Shown: piece after piece, positions 56,256 through 64,000 of the stretch
Position numbering within the stretch: position 1 is the stretch's first letter
How the letters are laid out: each line of letters opens with the position of its first letter
DNA from: Flavobacterium cheniae
Lineage (GTDB): Bacteria; Bacteroidota; Bacteroidia; Flavobacteriales; Flavobacteriaceae
DNA: 64,000 nt
Assembly: GCF_004363695.1 (NCBI RefSeq)
Contig: NZ_SNZC01000001.1
Location: 1 to 64,000 of the forward strand
Direction of reading: 5' to 3'
The notes under the pieces: generated by a model
Databases searched by the model: none
What the model was told of the DNA's origin: nothing
What the model saw: only the letters and a program-made list of their open reading frames with translations
Position numbers and translations under genes: made by a program

Positions 56256-57728
56256 ATGAAAGCACACACAACTAAAATCGTTGGCGAAGGCCTTACTTAC
56301 GACGATGTTTTGCTTATTCCAAATTATTCAGAAATTTTACCACGCGAAGTTAGTATTCAATCGAAGTTTTCGAGAAATATTACTTTGAATGTTCCTATCG
56401 TTTCCGCAGCAATGGATACGGTTACAGAAAGTTCTATGGCAATTGCTATGGCACAAGAAGGTGGAATCGGCGTGTTGCACAAAAACATGACTATTGAGCA
56501 ACAAGCAGCGAAAGTAAAGAAAGTAAAACGTGCAGAAAGCGGTATGATTATCGATCCAGTAACGTTGCCTTTAACAGCAACTGTGGGTGATGCGAAAATG
56601 GCGATGAAAGAATTTAGTATTGGTGGAATTCCAGTAGTAGATGAAAACGGAATTTTAAAAGGAATTGTTACCAATAGAGATTTACGTTTCGAAAAAGTAA
56701 ATACCCGTTCAATTTTAGAGGTAATGACTTCTGAAAAATTAGTAACGGCTGCTCAAGGAACAACTTTGCAAGAGGCAGAGGGAATTCTTCAAGAAAATAA
56801 AATTGAAAAATTACCAGTAGTTGACAACAATAATAAATTAGTTGGTTTAATTACCTTTAGAGATATTACTAAATTAACGCAAAAACCAATTGCTAATAAA
56901 GATAGATTTGGTCGTTTACGCGTGGCTGCCGCTTTAGGTGTAACAGCTGATGCAGTAGATAGAGCAACGGCTTTAGTAAATGCTGGTGTTGATGCTGTTA
57001 TTATTGATACCGCTCACGGACATACAAAAGGTGTGGTAGATGTATTAAAAGCGGTGAAAGCGAAATTCCCAGATTTAGATGTAGTAGTTGGAAACATTGC
57101 TACTCCAGAAGCAGCATTATATTTAGCACAAAATGGAGCTGATGCAGTGAAAGTTGGAATTGGTCCAGGTTCTATTTGTACGACGAGAGTTGTAGCTGGA
57201 GTTGGATTTCCACAATTTTCAGCAGTTTTAGAAGTAGCTGCGGCGTTAAGAGGAACAGGAGTTCCAGTTATTGCTGATGGTGGAATTCGTTATACAGGAG
57301 ATATTCCAAAGGCAATTGCTGCGGGAGCTGATTGTGTGATGTTAGGTTCACTATTAGCAGGAACAAAAGAATCGCCAGGTGAAACGATTATTTTTGAAGG
57401 AAGAAAATTCAAGTCGTACCGTGGAATGGGTTCTGTGGAAGCGATGCAAGAAGGTTCTAAAGACCGTTATTTCCAAGATGTAGAAGATGATGTTAAGAAA
57501 TTAGTTCCAGAAGGAATTGTAGGTCGTGTGCCTTACAAAGGAGAATTAAACGAAAGCATGCAACAATTCATTGGTGGTTTAAGAGCCGGAATGGGATATT
57601 GTGGTGCAAAAGATATACCAACCTTACAAGAAACTGGGCGTTTCATTAGAATTACAGCAAGTGGTATTGGCGAAAGTCACCCACACAATGTAACGATTAC
57701 AAAAGAAGCTCCGAATTATTCGAGATAG
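56256..57728 (+). CDS. guaB: IMP dehydrogenase
   Basis: A 490-residue enzyme, the first committed step to GMP (IMP plus NAD to XMP). Two CBS domains lie at about 95-210 ([26 protein letters not shown] end). The catalytic loop is [17 protein letters not shown] with Cys near 308, followed by [20 protein letters not shown] and the flap [20 protein letters not shown]. Length is standard. Confidence 0.98.
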   Translation: MKAHTTKIVGEGLTYDDVLLIPNYSEILPREVSIQSKFSRNITLNVPIVSAAMDTVTESSMAIAMAQEGGIGVLHKNMTIEQQAAKVKKVKRAESGMIIDPVTLPLTATVGDAKMAMKEFSIGGIPVVDENGILKGIVTNRDLRFEKVNTRSILEVMTSEKLVTAAQGTTLQEAEGILQENKIEKLPVVDNNNKLVGLITFRDITKLTQKPIANKDRFGRLRVAAALGVTADAVDRATALVNAGVDAVIIDTAHGHTKGVVDVLKAVKAKFPDLDVVVGNIATPEAALYLAQNGADAVKVGIGPGSICTTRVVAGVGFPQFSAVLEVAAALRGTGVPVIADGGIRYTGDIPKAIAAGADCVMLGSLLAGTKESPGETIIFEGRKFKSYRGMGSVEAMQEGSKDRYFQDVEDDVKKLVPEGIVGRVPYKGELNESMQQFIGGLRAGMGYCGAKDIPTLQETGRFIRITASGIGESHPHNVTITKEAPNYSR

Positions 57729-57738
57729 TTTTAGTGTT

Positions 57739-57765
57739 CAGTTATCAGTCACAGTGATCAGTTAT
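57739..57765. repeat. Degenerate CAGTTAT/CAGTCAC repeat
   Basis: CAGTTAT, CAGTCAC and ATCAGTTAT follow one another behind guaB with partial inverted symmetry (GTCACAGTGATC). It resembles the decayed 7-base repeats seen elsewhere in the window (21471-21495, 63325-63359). Confidence 0.5.
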
Positions 57766-57810
57766 AAGCAACGTTTGTCATTCCGTTGTAATTTTATAAT
57801 GTATTAGTTA

Positions 57811-58215
57811 ATGAGTTTTAAATTTAATATTCAAGAAACCATTGAAAAAGAACTTTCTTATGGTTCTTATAGTGTTTATATTCTAGGAGGTCATCATATT
57901 GATGCTAATCCAGATTTTTATATTCAAATTATTAATATTGAGACTAATAAAGAAGTGGATTTAAAAGAGAAAAGTTTAAAATTACGAGATTTTAAATTTG
58001 GAAAAAAAGCAGTTAAATTCTACTCATTTGAAATTATGAAACATGGTAAGTTTAAAATTTCTGTTCATAATTATTGTGATATTATTGTTAAGGATTCAAT
58101 GTTGGAAGTTTTTCCATTTCCTTTTTTATCAATGTCAAGATTTTTATTTTCAAAAGTCTTAGGAAGAAGTAGAGAAAAATTGACTTTAAATGATATTGAA
58201 ATAGCAATAGTTTAA
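57811..58215 (+). CDS. Small protein of unknown function
   Basis: A 134-residue soluble protein without signal or membrane helix. It is rich in beta strands (SYSVYILGGHHIDANPDFYIQIIN, VKFYSFEIMKHGKFKISVHNYC) and ends in a basic helix (SRFLFSKVLGRSREKL). Not recognised. It lies behind guaB with a repeat in between and may be transcribed from that promoter. Confidence 0.6.
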   Translation: MSFKFNIQETIEKELSYGSYSVYILGGHHIDANPDFYIQIINIETNKEVDLKEKSLKLRDFKFGKKAVKFYSFEIMKHGKFKISVHNYCDIIVKDSMLEVFPFPFLSMSRFLFSKVLGRSREKLTLNDIEIAIV

Positions 58216-58235
58216 ATTTTGATAAAATATTTTAC

Positions 58236-58271
58236 AAACCTGACAGGTTTTTGAAACCTGTCAGGTTTTTT
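58236..58271. terminator. Double-palindrome terminator
   Basis: AAACCTGACAGGTTT and AAACCTGTCAGGTTT lie 3 bases apart. Each is self-complementary, and the pair also forms one 15-bp stem, followed by T. It lies between a plus-strand and a minus-strand gene. This hairpin is, from memory, widespread in Bacteroidetes. Confidence 0.8.
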
Positions 58272-58279
58272 GTGTTTAA

Positions 58280-58789
58280 TTACTTCGCCCCAAACATTTG
58301 CACCGCGTAAATTTTCTTGTTTTCCCAATCGATGCTAAAACCGATTTCGGTGTAAAAATATTGATAGTCTAATATATTTTTTAAATGATTTGGTGATTTC
58401 TTCCAAAGATTGAACATTTTTAATGCTAAAGTGTCTAAATCGGTTTCAGTATAAATTTGATCTTTAATTCCTGTGAATAATAAGTTTTCACCCACTAAAA
58501 TAAACGAATTTCCGCCATAAAAGTAAACACGTTCTTTCGGGCTTTGTTTTTTGGCATCAGTCTGTTCGTGCGATAACGTTTGTGCTTTTGCAATGTATTT
58601 GGCATGGTCATCCGCTGCTTTTTTCAAATGAGCATCCAAACCAAGAACTTTTTTGTCGTTATTAGAACGTTCTTCGTTTACCAATTGATATACTTTTGTT
58701 TTCAGTTTTTCTAAATCAATTTTGTTTTGATTTTGACTAAAACTTAAAGTGGAAAGTAGGAGTAGGAATAGGGTGATTTGGGTTTTCAT
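58280..58789 (-). CDS. CAP domain protein (SCP/PR-1 superfamily)
   Basis: A 169-residue secreted protein with signal peptide MKTQITLFLLLLSTLSFSQ. The CAP core includes VYQLVNEERSNNDKK, DDHAKYIAKAQTLSHEQ (His in the pocket, about 61-77), VGENLLFTG and NHLKNILDYQYFYTEIGFS. Family members bind sterols or lipids, or act as proteases; the bacterial role is unclear. Confidence 0.88.
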   Translation of the reverse strand: MKTQITLFLLLLSTLSFSQNQNKIDLEKLKTKVYQLVNEERSNNDKKVLGLDAHLKKAADDHAKYIAKAQTLSHEQTDAKKQSPKERVYFYGGNSFILVGENLLFTGIKDQIYTETDLDTLALKMFNLWKKSPNHLKNILDYQYFYTEIGFSIDWENKKIYAVQMFGAK

Positions 58790-58841
58790 GTTATCAGATT
58801 TTCAATATTTTATAAAACTCAAAAAATGCTTAAATAGTATG

Positions 58842-61079
58842 TTATCCCTTCAAAAACTCATTAATCTTTTTCCTGTCACCTGCAATCCATAAAATATCAT
58901 CGGATTCTAAAATCCAGTGCGATTCTGGGTTTAAGATACGTTTTCCGTTACGTTCGATTCCTACGATAATACCATGTGTTTTCTCTCTAATTTGTGATTC
59001 ACGGATGCTTTTTCCTATGCAAACTCGGTTTTTAAGTTCTAATTGTTGTAGAATAATATCTTCTTTAATGAAAGCTTCTGGTTCGTCGATTTCGTGCTTG
59101 TCTAAATAGTTTTTAAATAGTTTTACTTGTTCATCGGTGCCAATTACGTTGATTTCGTCACCAGGGAATAAACGTTCGGTTCTTATTGGAATATTAATCG
59201 TAACATCACCACGTTTAATAGCTGCAATATTGATTCCAAATTGTTCTCTGATTTTTAATTCTTCCAACGTTTTTCCTGCTAAATTCGATTCTTTTGCAAT
59301 AATAAAATCGGCCATGTGACCATCCCAAGGCGACAATACATTTTGACGTTTGTTGGCTTGTTTCGTAATTTCTCTATCGTTGAAGTTTTTCAAGAAATGA
59401 CCTTCGATTTTGTTGTAAAAAGCATGTAATCGTTTCGGGAATAAAATGTACGACACAATTCCAACGACTAAAGCAATGATGGCGATAACTGGCGAGAAAA
59501 ACTCATTCAATACAAATCCCATATAGAAAAGCGAAAGTGCAATTCTAAAGAATACCAACACGATAATCGGACCTTGGTATTTTCGAACTTGCATTAATTC
59601 CTGAACTTGTTCCACAGCCACTCTTCGCAACGATAAAGCCCATAAAAAAGGCGATAAAATCACAACTGTTATTAATGCTGCAATGGCATTTCCAAAGCGT
59701 GAATCTTCAACCAAAGGCAAAATATATTTGGATGAAAGTAAAATAATCGCCACAATAATTATAGAGTGAATGATTACCTGAGTTAAATACGCTTTTAATA
59801 CAATTTGCCATGTACTAACCGATTTAATAGCTTCGGTATTGGCGCTGTAGCGTTCTATTTTTTTAACCCAACGTCTTGGTAATTTTTTTTCCAAAAAGAT
59901 AGATAAAGGCGTTGAAAATTTCACCATGAATGGCGTTGTAAAGGTTGTAATAGCTGAAACTGCAACCACAATTGGATACAAGAAATCGCTCGTTACATTT
60001 AACGTCATTCCTAATGTGGCAATGATGAACGAAAACTCTCCAATTTGCGATAAACTCATCCCGGTTTGTATGGATTGTTTTAACGGTTGTCCCGAAAGTA
60101 AAGCACCAATGGTTGAGGAAAGTGATTGCCCAAGAATAACTACTAAAGTTAGAATTCCAACTGGAAACGCATATTTCAATAACATTTCAGGATCAATCAA
60201 CATTCCGACCGATACGAAGAAAACGGCTCCAAATAAATCTTTTACTGGTTTTACTAGATGTTCAATGTGTTCGGCTTGCGTAGTTTCTGCAATAATTGAA
60301 CCCATGATAAACGCCCCAAGAGCAGGAGAGAAGCCCACATTTGCAGCAAAAAGCACCATTAATAAACACAATGCCAATGAAACAATTAGCAACATTTCAT
60401 CTGTTAAAAGGTGTTTGGCTTTTTTTAGTAGCGTTGGAATAAAGAAAATTCCCGCTACAAACCAAATAGTTAAAAAGAAAATTAATTTTAAAACAGATTG
60501 AAACAATTCGCCGCCAGAAAATTGCTGACTTACTGCAACCGTAGACAATAAAACCATCATTAAAATGGCTAAAATGTCTTGCACAATTAACGCACCAATT
60601 ACATTTCCTGCGAATTTTTGCGTTTTTACACCTAATTCATCAAAGGTTTTTAAGATGATGGTTGTGGATGAAATAGATAAAATTACTCCTAAAAACAAAC
60701 TATTCATTTTGCCCCAATCCATCATTTGCCCTACGAAGTAACCCAAAGCTACCATCGTAATGATTTGGGTTAACGCTGTGATGGAAGCTGTTCCACCAAC
60801 TTTCATTAGTTTTTTAAAACTAAATTCAAGTCCTAAACTGAATAAGAGGAATATTACACCAATTTCTGCCCAAACTTTTACACTGTTCATGTCTTTCACG
60901 GTTGGGAAAAAATCAAACTCGCTTCCGGCTAAAAAACCAGCGACCAAATATCCTAAAACTAACGGTTGTTTTAAGATTCTAAAAATGAGTACTGCAAAGG
61001 CTGCAGTGACTAAAATTAGTCCTAAATCGCTAATTAAATTGGGTAAATGAACAGTGGAAGCAGTTAGAAATATTGGCAT
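58842..61079 (-). CDS. Monovalent cation:proton antiporter, CPA2 family
   Basis: A 745-residue membrane protein. The N-terminal 380 residues hold about 12 helices of a KefB-type Na+/H+ or K+/H+ exchanger (PLVLGYLVAGFLAGSEF, FFVSVGMLIDPEML, SLSQIGEFSFIIATLG). A variable membrane segment (about 410-540) follows. The C-terminus carries two TrkA-C-like regulatory domains (about 590-660 and 670-745; ending KINEFLKG). It would take part in pH or K+ homeostasis. Confidence 0.9.
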   Translation of the reverse strand: MPIFLTASTVHLPNLISDLGLILVTAAFAVLIFRILKQPLVLGYLVAGFLAGSEFDFFPTVKDMNSVKVWAEIGVIFLLFSLGLEFSFKKLMKVGGTASITALTQIITMVALGYFVGQMMDWGKMNSLFLGVILSISSTTIILKTFDELGVKTQKFAGNVIGALIVQDILAILMMVLLSTVAVSQQFSGGELFQSVLKLIFFLTIWFVAGIFFIPTLLKKAKHLLTDEMLLIVSLALCLLMVLFAANVGFSPALGAFIMGSIIAETTQAEHIEHLVKPVKDLFGAVFFVSVGMLIDPEMLLKYAFPVGILTLVVILGQSLSSTIGALLSGQPLKQSIQTGMSLSQIGEFSFIIATLGMTLNVTSDFLYPIVVAVSAITTFTTPFMVKFSTPLSIFLEKKLPRRWVKKIERYSANTEAIKSVSTWQIVLKAYLTQVIIHSIIIVAIILLSSKYILPLVEDSRFGNAIAALITVVILSPFLWALSLRRVAVEQVQELMQVRKYQGPIIVLVFFRIALSLFYMGFVLNEFFSPVIAIIALVVGIVSYILFPKRLHAFYNKIEGHFLKNFNDREITKQANKRQNVLSPWDGHMADFIIAKESNLAGKTLEELKIREQFGINIAAIKRGDVTINIPIRTERLFPGDEINVIGTDEQVKLFKNYLDKHEIDEPEAFIKEDIILQQLELKNRVCIGKSIRESQIREKTHGIIVGIERNGKRILNPESHWILESDDILWIAGDRKKINEFLKG

Positions 61080-61150
61080 AGAATTGAATTTTTACTAAAA
61101 TAGTGAAAAGTGGTCGGTTTTCAAAATTTCAATTCTTTATGCGCTCAATT

Positions 61151-61930
61151 TTATTGTTTTTTTAACGAATTAAGTTCTTGAAGCGTGTAAAATTTCATTT
61201 GGTTTGAAACCACAAATTGACAAATCATTTCTAATGTTTTCAGATCTACTTCATACTCATTTGTAGCTTTTTCAACGGGTTTGTGTCCGTAGAAAACGAC
61301 TATTTTATTGTGTTTTTTTGCGTAATTTAAAACTTTAGTTAAGTAGTTTAAACTAAAATGCTCGTAATTACTGTCGATTCCAATTCCGTTTGCAAGTCGA
61401 GTTCCGTTATAAAAATTAGTGTTGTCAGCTACTTTTTTGCCGCCTTTTGCAGTTCCTCTGATGATATCGAAATGTTTTTGTAATTCGTAGTCTAATGTTT
61501 GTGTTTTGGCTCCAAAAGGATAAGCAAATGATTTAATTTCGATGCCTTCTTTTTTAAATGCTACGATTAAAGGAAAAATTTCAACAATTAAGTATTGCTG
61601 TTTATTATTTTTCTTAGCAAATTCTTTTGCATTGAGATGACGAAATCCGTGACCAGCAATTTCGTGCCCTTTGTTTTGAAGTTCTTTTAAATTTGAAATA
61701 TCTGAAACCGAGAGTTTTTCAAAATTACTCACACAAAAAGTCGCTTTCCAATTGTATTTTGCGAGTTGAACATCCGCTTCTTTCCATTCGTTTACAAAGT
61801 AATCGTCAAAGGTAATGACGACTCCAGCTTTGGAATTTGTGGTTGGGGTTTTGGTAGACGAACAAGAATAAAAGAAAAAACCTATCAGTAAACTAATGAA
61901 AATGAGTTTTATACTGATAGGTTTTGGCAT
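61151..61930 (-). CDS. Polysaccharide deacetylase family lipoprotein
   Basis: A 259-residue lipoprotein (signal MPKPISIKLIFISLLIGFFF, lipid Cys23). The NodB-type domain shows TFDD (40-43) and the metal pair in GHEIAGHGFRH (His94, His98), followed by FAYPFGAKTQTLD and a late VFYGHKP. It would remove acetyl groups from a cell-wall or surface glycan. Its first 16 codons contain a hairpin with a T tail that would end the upstream purB transcript. It begins 13 bases after the purB stop. Confidence 0.88.
   Translation of the reverse strand: MPKPISIKLIFISLLIGFFFYSCSSTKTPTTNSKAGVVITFDDYFVNEWKEADVQLAKYNWKATFCVSNFEKLSVSDISNLKELQNKGHEIAGHGFRHLNAKEFAKKNNKQQYLIVEIFPLIVAFKKEGIEIKSFAYPFGAKTQTLDYELQKHFDIIRGTAKGGKKVADNTNFYNGTRLANGIGIDSNYEHFSLNYLTKVLNYAKKHNKIVVFYGHKPVEKATNEYEVDLKTLEMICQFVVSNQMKFYTLQELNSLKKQ
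61878..61924 (-). terminator. Terminator inside the signal-peptide codons of the deacetylase
   Basis: Arms AAACCTATCAGTA and TACTGATAGGTTT pair perfectly over 13 bp, with a 21-base loop. On the minus strand they are followed by TTTTTTCTTTT. The whole structure lies in codons 3-19 of the deacetylase, just behind purB, so it is both coding sequence and a probable terminator. Confidence 0.65.
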
Positions 61931-61943
61931 ATTTTAGAAGGAA

Positions 61944-63287
61944 TTAAATCCCCAAATAATTACTCGGTGTAATTTGCATTAATTCGGCTCTCACTTCTTC
62001 TGAAACGTTTAAAGTTCCAATGAAATTATGAATGGCTTCTTTGTTAATTACAGTATTCGTTCTAGTTAAGTCTTTTAGAGCTTCGTACGGATTTGGATAG
62101 CCTTCACGACGTAAAATTGTTTGAATTGCTTCAGCAACAACTGCCCAATTTTTCTCTAAATCTTCTGCGAATTTTTCTTCGTTCAATAACAATTTGTTCA
62201 AGCCTTTCAATGTAGCTTCAAATGCAATTAACGTGTGTCCCATTGGGACTCCAATATTACGTAAAACCGTACTATCTGTTAAATCGCGTTGTAATCTTGA
62301 AAGTGGTAATTTAGCTGAAAGATGTTCGAAAATCGCATTAGCAATTCCTAAATTTCCTTCCGAATTTTCAAAATCAATTGGATTTACTTTATGTGGCATA
62401 GCCGAAGAACCAATCTCGCCTGCTTTGATTTTTTGTTTGAAATAATCCATAGAAACATACGTCCAAATATCTCTATCCAAGTCGATTAAAATGGTATTGA
62501 TTCGTTTTAAAGCATCAAAAAAGGCTGCAAAATGGTCGTAATGTTCAATTTGTGTTGTTGGAAATGAATGGTGTAATCCCAAACTGTTTTCTACGAAATC
62601 GCTTCCAAATTTTCTCCAATCGGTGTTTGGATAGGCCACTTTATGTGCGTTGTAATTTCCAGTTGCACCACCAAATTTAGCTGCAAAAGGAACGTTGAAC
62701 AATAAACGCATTTGCTCTTCTAAACGTTCTACGAAAACTAAAATTTCTTTTCCTAAACGAGTAGGAGAGGCTGGTTGTCCGTGTGTTCTGGCTAACATTG
62801 GAATGTCTTTCCATTCCATTGCTAATTCTTTCAATTTTGCAATTACGCTTACTAATCCTGGTAAATAAACATTTTCAAACGCCTCTTTTGTCGAAAGCGG
62901 AATCGCTGTATTATTGATATCTTGAGAAGTCAATCCGAAATGGATAAACTCTTTGTAATCTTGTAATCCTAAACCGTCGAATTTCGATTTGATGAAATAT
63001 TCTACCGCTTTTACATCGTGATTCGTTGTTTTTTCGGTTTCTTTAATCCATAGCGCATCTTCAGTAGAAAAGTTCTTATAAATTGCTCTTAAAGAATCGT
63101 AAATCGATTTGTCAATTTTGGCTAATTGAGGTAAATCAGCTTCGCGCAAAGCAATAAAATATTCAACCTCTACCAAAACGCGGTATTTAATTAAGGCTTC
63201 TTCAGAAAAATAAGGAGATAATGAAATAGTTTTGCTTCTATAACGACCATCAATTGGCGAAATAGCATTTAATTCTGTTAATTGCAT
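61944..63287 (-). CDS. purB: Adenylosuccinate lyase
   Basis: A 447-residue tetrameric lyase used twice in purine synthesis (SAICAR to AICAR, and adenylosuccinate to AMP). The fumarase-superfamily signature is GSSAMPHKVNPIDFENSEGN (about 287-306). TTNHDVKAVEYFIKSK and HFGLTSQDINNTA give the other active-site blocks. The protein is complete and starts MQLTELNAISPIDGRYRSK. Confidence 0.97.
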   Translation of the reverse strand: MQLTELNAISPIDGRYRSKTISLSPYFSEEALIKYRVLVEVEYFIALREADLPQLAKIDKSIYDSLRAIYKNFSTEDALWIKETEKTTNHDVKAVEYFIKSKFDGLGLQDYKEFIHFGLTSQDINNTAIPLSTKEAFENVYLPGLVSVIAKLKELAMEWKDIPMLARTHGQPASPTRLGKEILVFVERLEEQMRLLFNVPFAAKFGGATGNYNAHKVAYPNTDWRKFGSDFVENSLGLHHSFPTTQIEHYDHFAAFFDALKRINTILIDLDRDIWTYVSMDYFKQKIKAGEIGSSAMPHKVNPIDFENSEGNLGIANAIFEHLSAKLPLSRLQRDLTDSTVLRNIGVPMGHTLIAFEATLKGLNKLLLNEEKFAEDLEKNWAVVAEAIQTILRREGYPNPYEALKDLTRTNTVINKEAIHNFIGTLNVSEEVRAELMQITPSNYLGI

Positions 63288-63313
63288 TTTGTTGTGTGTT
63301 GTTTAAAGAAGTG

Positions 63314-63321
63314 CAAATATA
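63314..63321 (-). promoter_or_regulatory. -7 box for purB
   Basis: Minus-strand TATATTTG (plus CAAATATA), 26 bases before the purB ATG. The expected -33 position (about 17-23 bases upstream) falls in the AGAAGTT heptamer repeat. Confidence 0.6.
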
Positions 63322-63324
63322 ATA

Positions 63325-63359
63325 AGAAGTTAGAAGTTAGAAGTTAGAAGTCAGAAGTT
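63325..63359. repeat. Heptamer microsatellite AGAAGTT x5
   Basis: Five 7-base units: four AGAAGTT and one AGAAGTC. They cover the last codons and stop of the sirtuin gene (ends 63344) and the upstream promoter region of purB. Unit gain or loss would alter both. Confidence 0.9.
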
Positions 63360-64000
63360 TTTTGGATAGAATTTACCAATTCTTCTTTTACAATTTTCAT
63401 TCCTTCAACGGCGGTTAGCGGTAACACTTTCAACTCGTTTGGTAAATCGTAAATAGTGGCTGGATTCGGATCAATGTAATAAACTGGAACGTTTTGGTCC
63501 ACGTAATTCATCAAACCAGCTGCAGGATAGACTTGTAATGAAGTTCCGATTATAATCAAAATATCAGCGGTTTCTACAATGTCAATAGCGTGTTCAATCA
63601 TAGGAACATCTTCGCCAAACCAAACAATGTGCGGTCGTAATTGATTGCCTTCCAAATCAAAATCGCCTAAATTTAAATCGTGTTTCCAATCAATTACGAA
63701 ATCTTCGTTTGAAATACTTCTTACTTTTAATAATTCGCCATGCAAATGAACGATTTTATTACTTCCGGCTCTTTCATGTAAATCGTCAACGTTTTGGGTT
63801 ATGATTTGAATGTCGAAATGTTCTTCCAGCTCTGCTAAAATTTCGTGCGCTTTATTGGGTTTAACCGTTAAGAGTTGAGCTCTTCTTTTGTTGTAAAAGT
63901 CCAAAACCAATTCTGTATTTTTCTTCCAACCGATAGGTGAAGCCACTTCCATAATATCATGACCTTCCCACAAGCCATCAGCATCACGGAATGTTTTGAT
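63344..64000 (-). CDS. Sirtuin (NAD-dependent protein deacylase), 5' end outside the window
   Basis: A SIR2 family enzyme removing acyl groups from lysines with NAD. The open frame runs through the window edge (TFRDADGLWEGHD, then MEVA), so the start is missing. Motifs: ITQNVDDLHERAG (NAD and ribose site), HLHGELLKV (catalytic His) and GTSLQVYPAAGL. FYNKRRAQ carries the Tyr-x-x-Arg pair of SIRT5-like desuccinylases. The zinc-binding Cys pairs found in most bacterial homologues are not seen. The last residues (TSDF) come from a heptamer repeat. Confidence 0.9.
   Translation of the reverse strand: MKTFRDADGLWEGHDIMEVASPIGWKKNTELVLDFYNKRRAQLLTVKPNKAHEILAELEEHFDIQIITQNVDDLHERAGSNKIVHLHGELLKVRSISNEDFVIDWKHDLNLGDFDLEGNQLRPHIVWFGEDVPMIEHAIDIVETADILIIIGTSLQVYPAAGLMNYVDQNVPVYYIDPNPATIYDLPNELKVLPLTAVEGMKIVKEELVNSIQKTSDF

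Noticed and set aside
59926..60501. 191-codon plus-strand open frame inside the antiporter gene
   Set aside because: It is opposite a clear CPA2 antiporter with strong motifs; its composition is that of a reverse-strand shadow of membrane helices.

Overview
The window reads as chromosomal DNA of a flavobacterium (family Flavobacteriaceae, most likely genus Flavobacterium). The evidence is low GC, Bacteroidetes promoters (-7 box TAnnTTTG, sometimes with a -33 TTTG 18-20 nt upstream), almost no Shine-Dalgarno signals, three proteins with type IX secretion (T9SS) C-terminal signals, TonB receptors paired with PepSY or DUF4249 partners, a monomeric NADP isocitrate dehydrogenase, and many short lipoproteins with an SxC-type lipobox. 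It is mostly ordinary core genome with a few accessory patches. I see no tRNA, CRISPR array, insertion sequence, prophage or integrase. No gap between genes exceeds 300 bases; the longest is the non-coding start (1-296).

Layout. 1-296: the 3' end of a 5S rRNA, its terminator and a GC-rich dyad. 297-704: an orphan lipoprotein. 928-4118 (minus): ATP-grasp, NRDE, DinB and msrB in a tight run, then DUF4268. 4188-5758 (plus): CoA-type Nudix hydrolase and a PlsC-like acyltransferase. 5788-7781 (minus): ECF sigma factor, four-helix membrane protein and TraB/GumN protein, an apparent operon. 7913-11909: type II NADH dehydrogenase, DUF3810 zincin (minus) and PepD. 11960-14406 (minus): unknown secreted protein, L,D-transpeptidase and a small lipoprotein. 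14522-17281 (minus): PepSY protein and a TonB siderophore receptor, with two 23-bp palindromes around its promoter. 17468-18541: prfA. 18621-20450 (minus): a small envelope or stress cluster (DUF6565-like, two unknowns, YtxH and a 50-aa Lmo0937-like protein). 20664-23155: pyrF, a metal-receptor-fold protein and an alpha/beta hydrolase. 23240-24341 (minus): two orphan genes separated by a cassette-like spacer. 24479-25402: DUF1456 and TerB-like genes. 25549-29757: a 1402-aa T9SS type C beta-propeller protein lying inside a duplication scar. 29987-32485 (minus): DMP19-family gene and uvrB. 32610-39008: T9SS M28 peptidase, thiamin pyrophosphokinase, and a TonB receptor/DUF4249 pair. 39058-45686: icd and a 1402-aa modular T9SS type A protein. 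45886-48338 (minus): methyltransferase, trmD, a BLUF photoreceptor and rplS. 48411-53643: cyclophilin-FKBP fusion, cytochrome c lipoprotein, thioredoxin-like protein, pyrD and HMG-CoA lyase. 53640-58789: P-type Ca2+-like ATPase, guaB and a CAP protein. 58842-64000 (minus): CPA2 antiporter, polysaccharide deacetylase, purB and a sirtuin cut by the window edge.

How the genes work together. Nucleotide synthesis is represented by pyrF, pyrD, guaB and purB, but these are scattered rather than in one operon. Envelope and nutrient functions (TonB receptors, T9SS products, L,D-transpeptidase, acyltransferase, antiporter) dominate the rest. The strongest unusual signals are: (1) the scar at 25362-30097, where a second copy of the terB 3' end and a decayed copy of the DMP19 3' end flank the large T9SS gene; (2) a cassette-like inverted spacer at 23764-23900 that begins at a stop codon; (3) twin operator-like palindromes at the siderophore receptor; (4) a terminator built into the signal-peptide codons of the polysaccharide deacetylase; (5) a heptamer microsatellite that is both the sirtuin 3' end and part of the purB promoter region. 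I did not find a convincing new multi-gene defence or mobile system.
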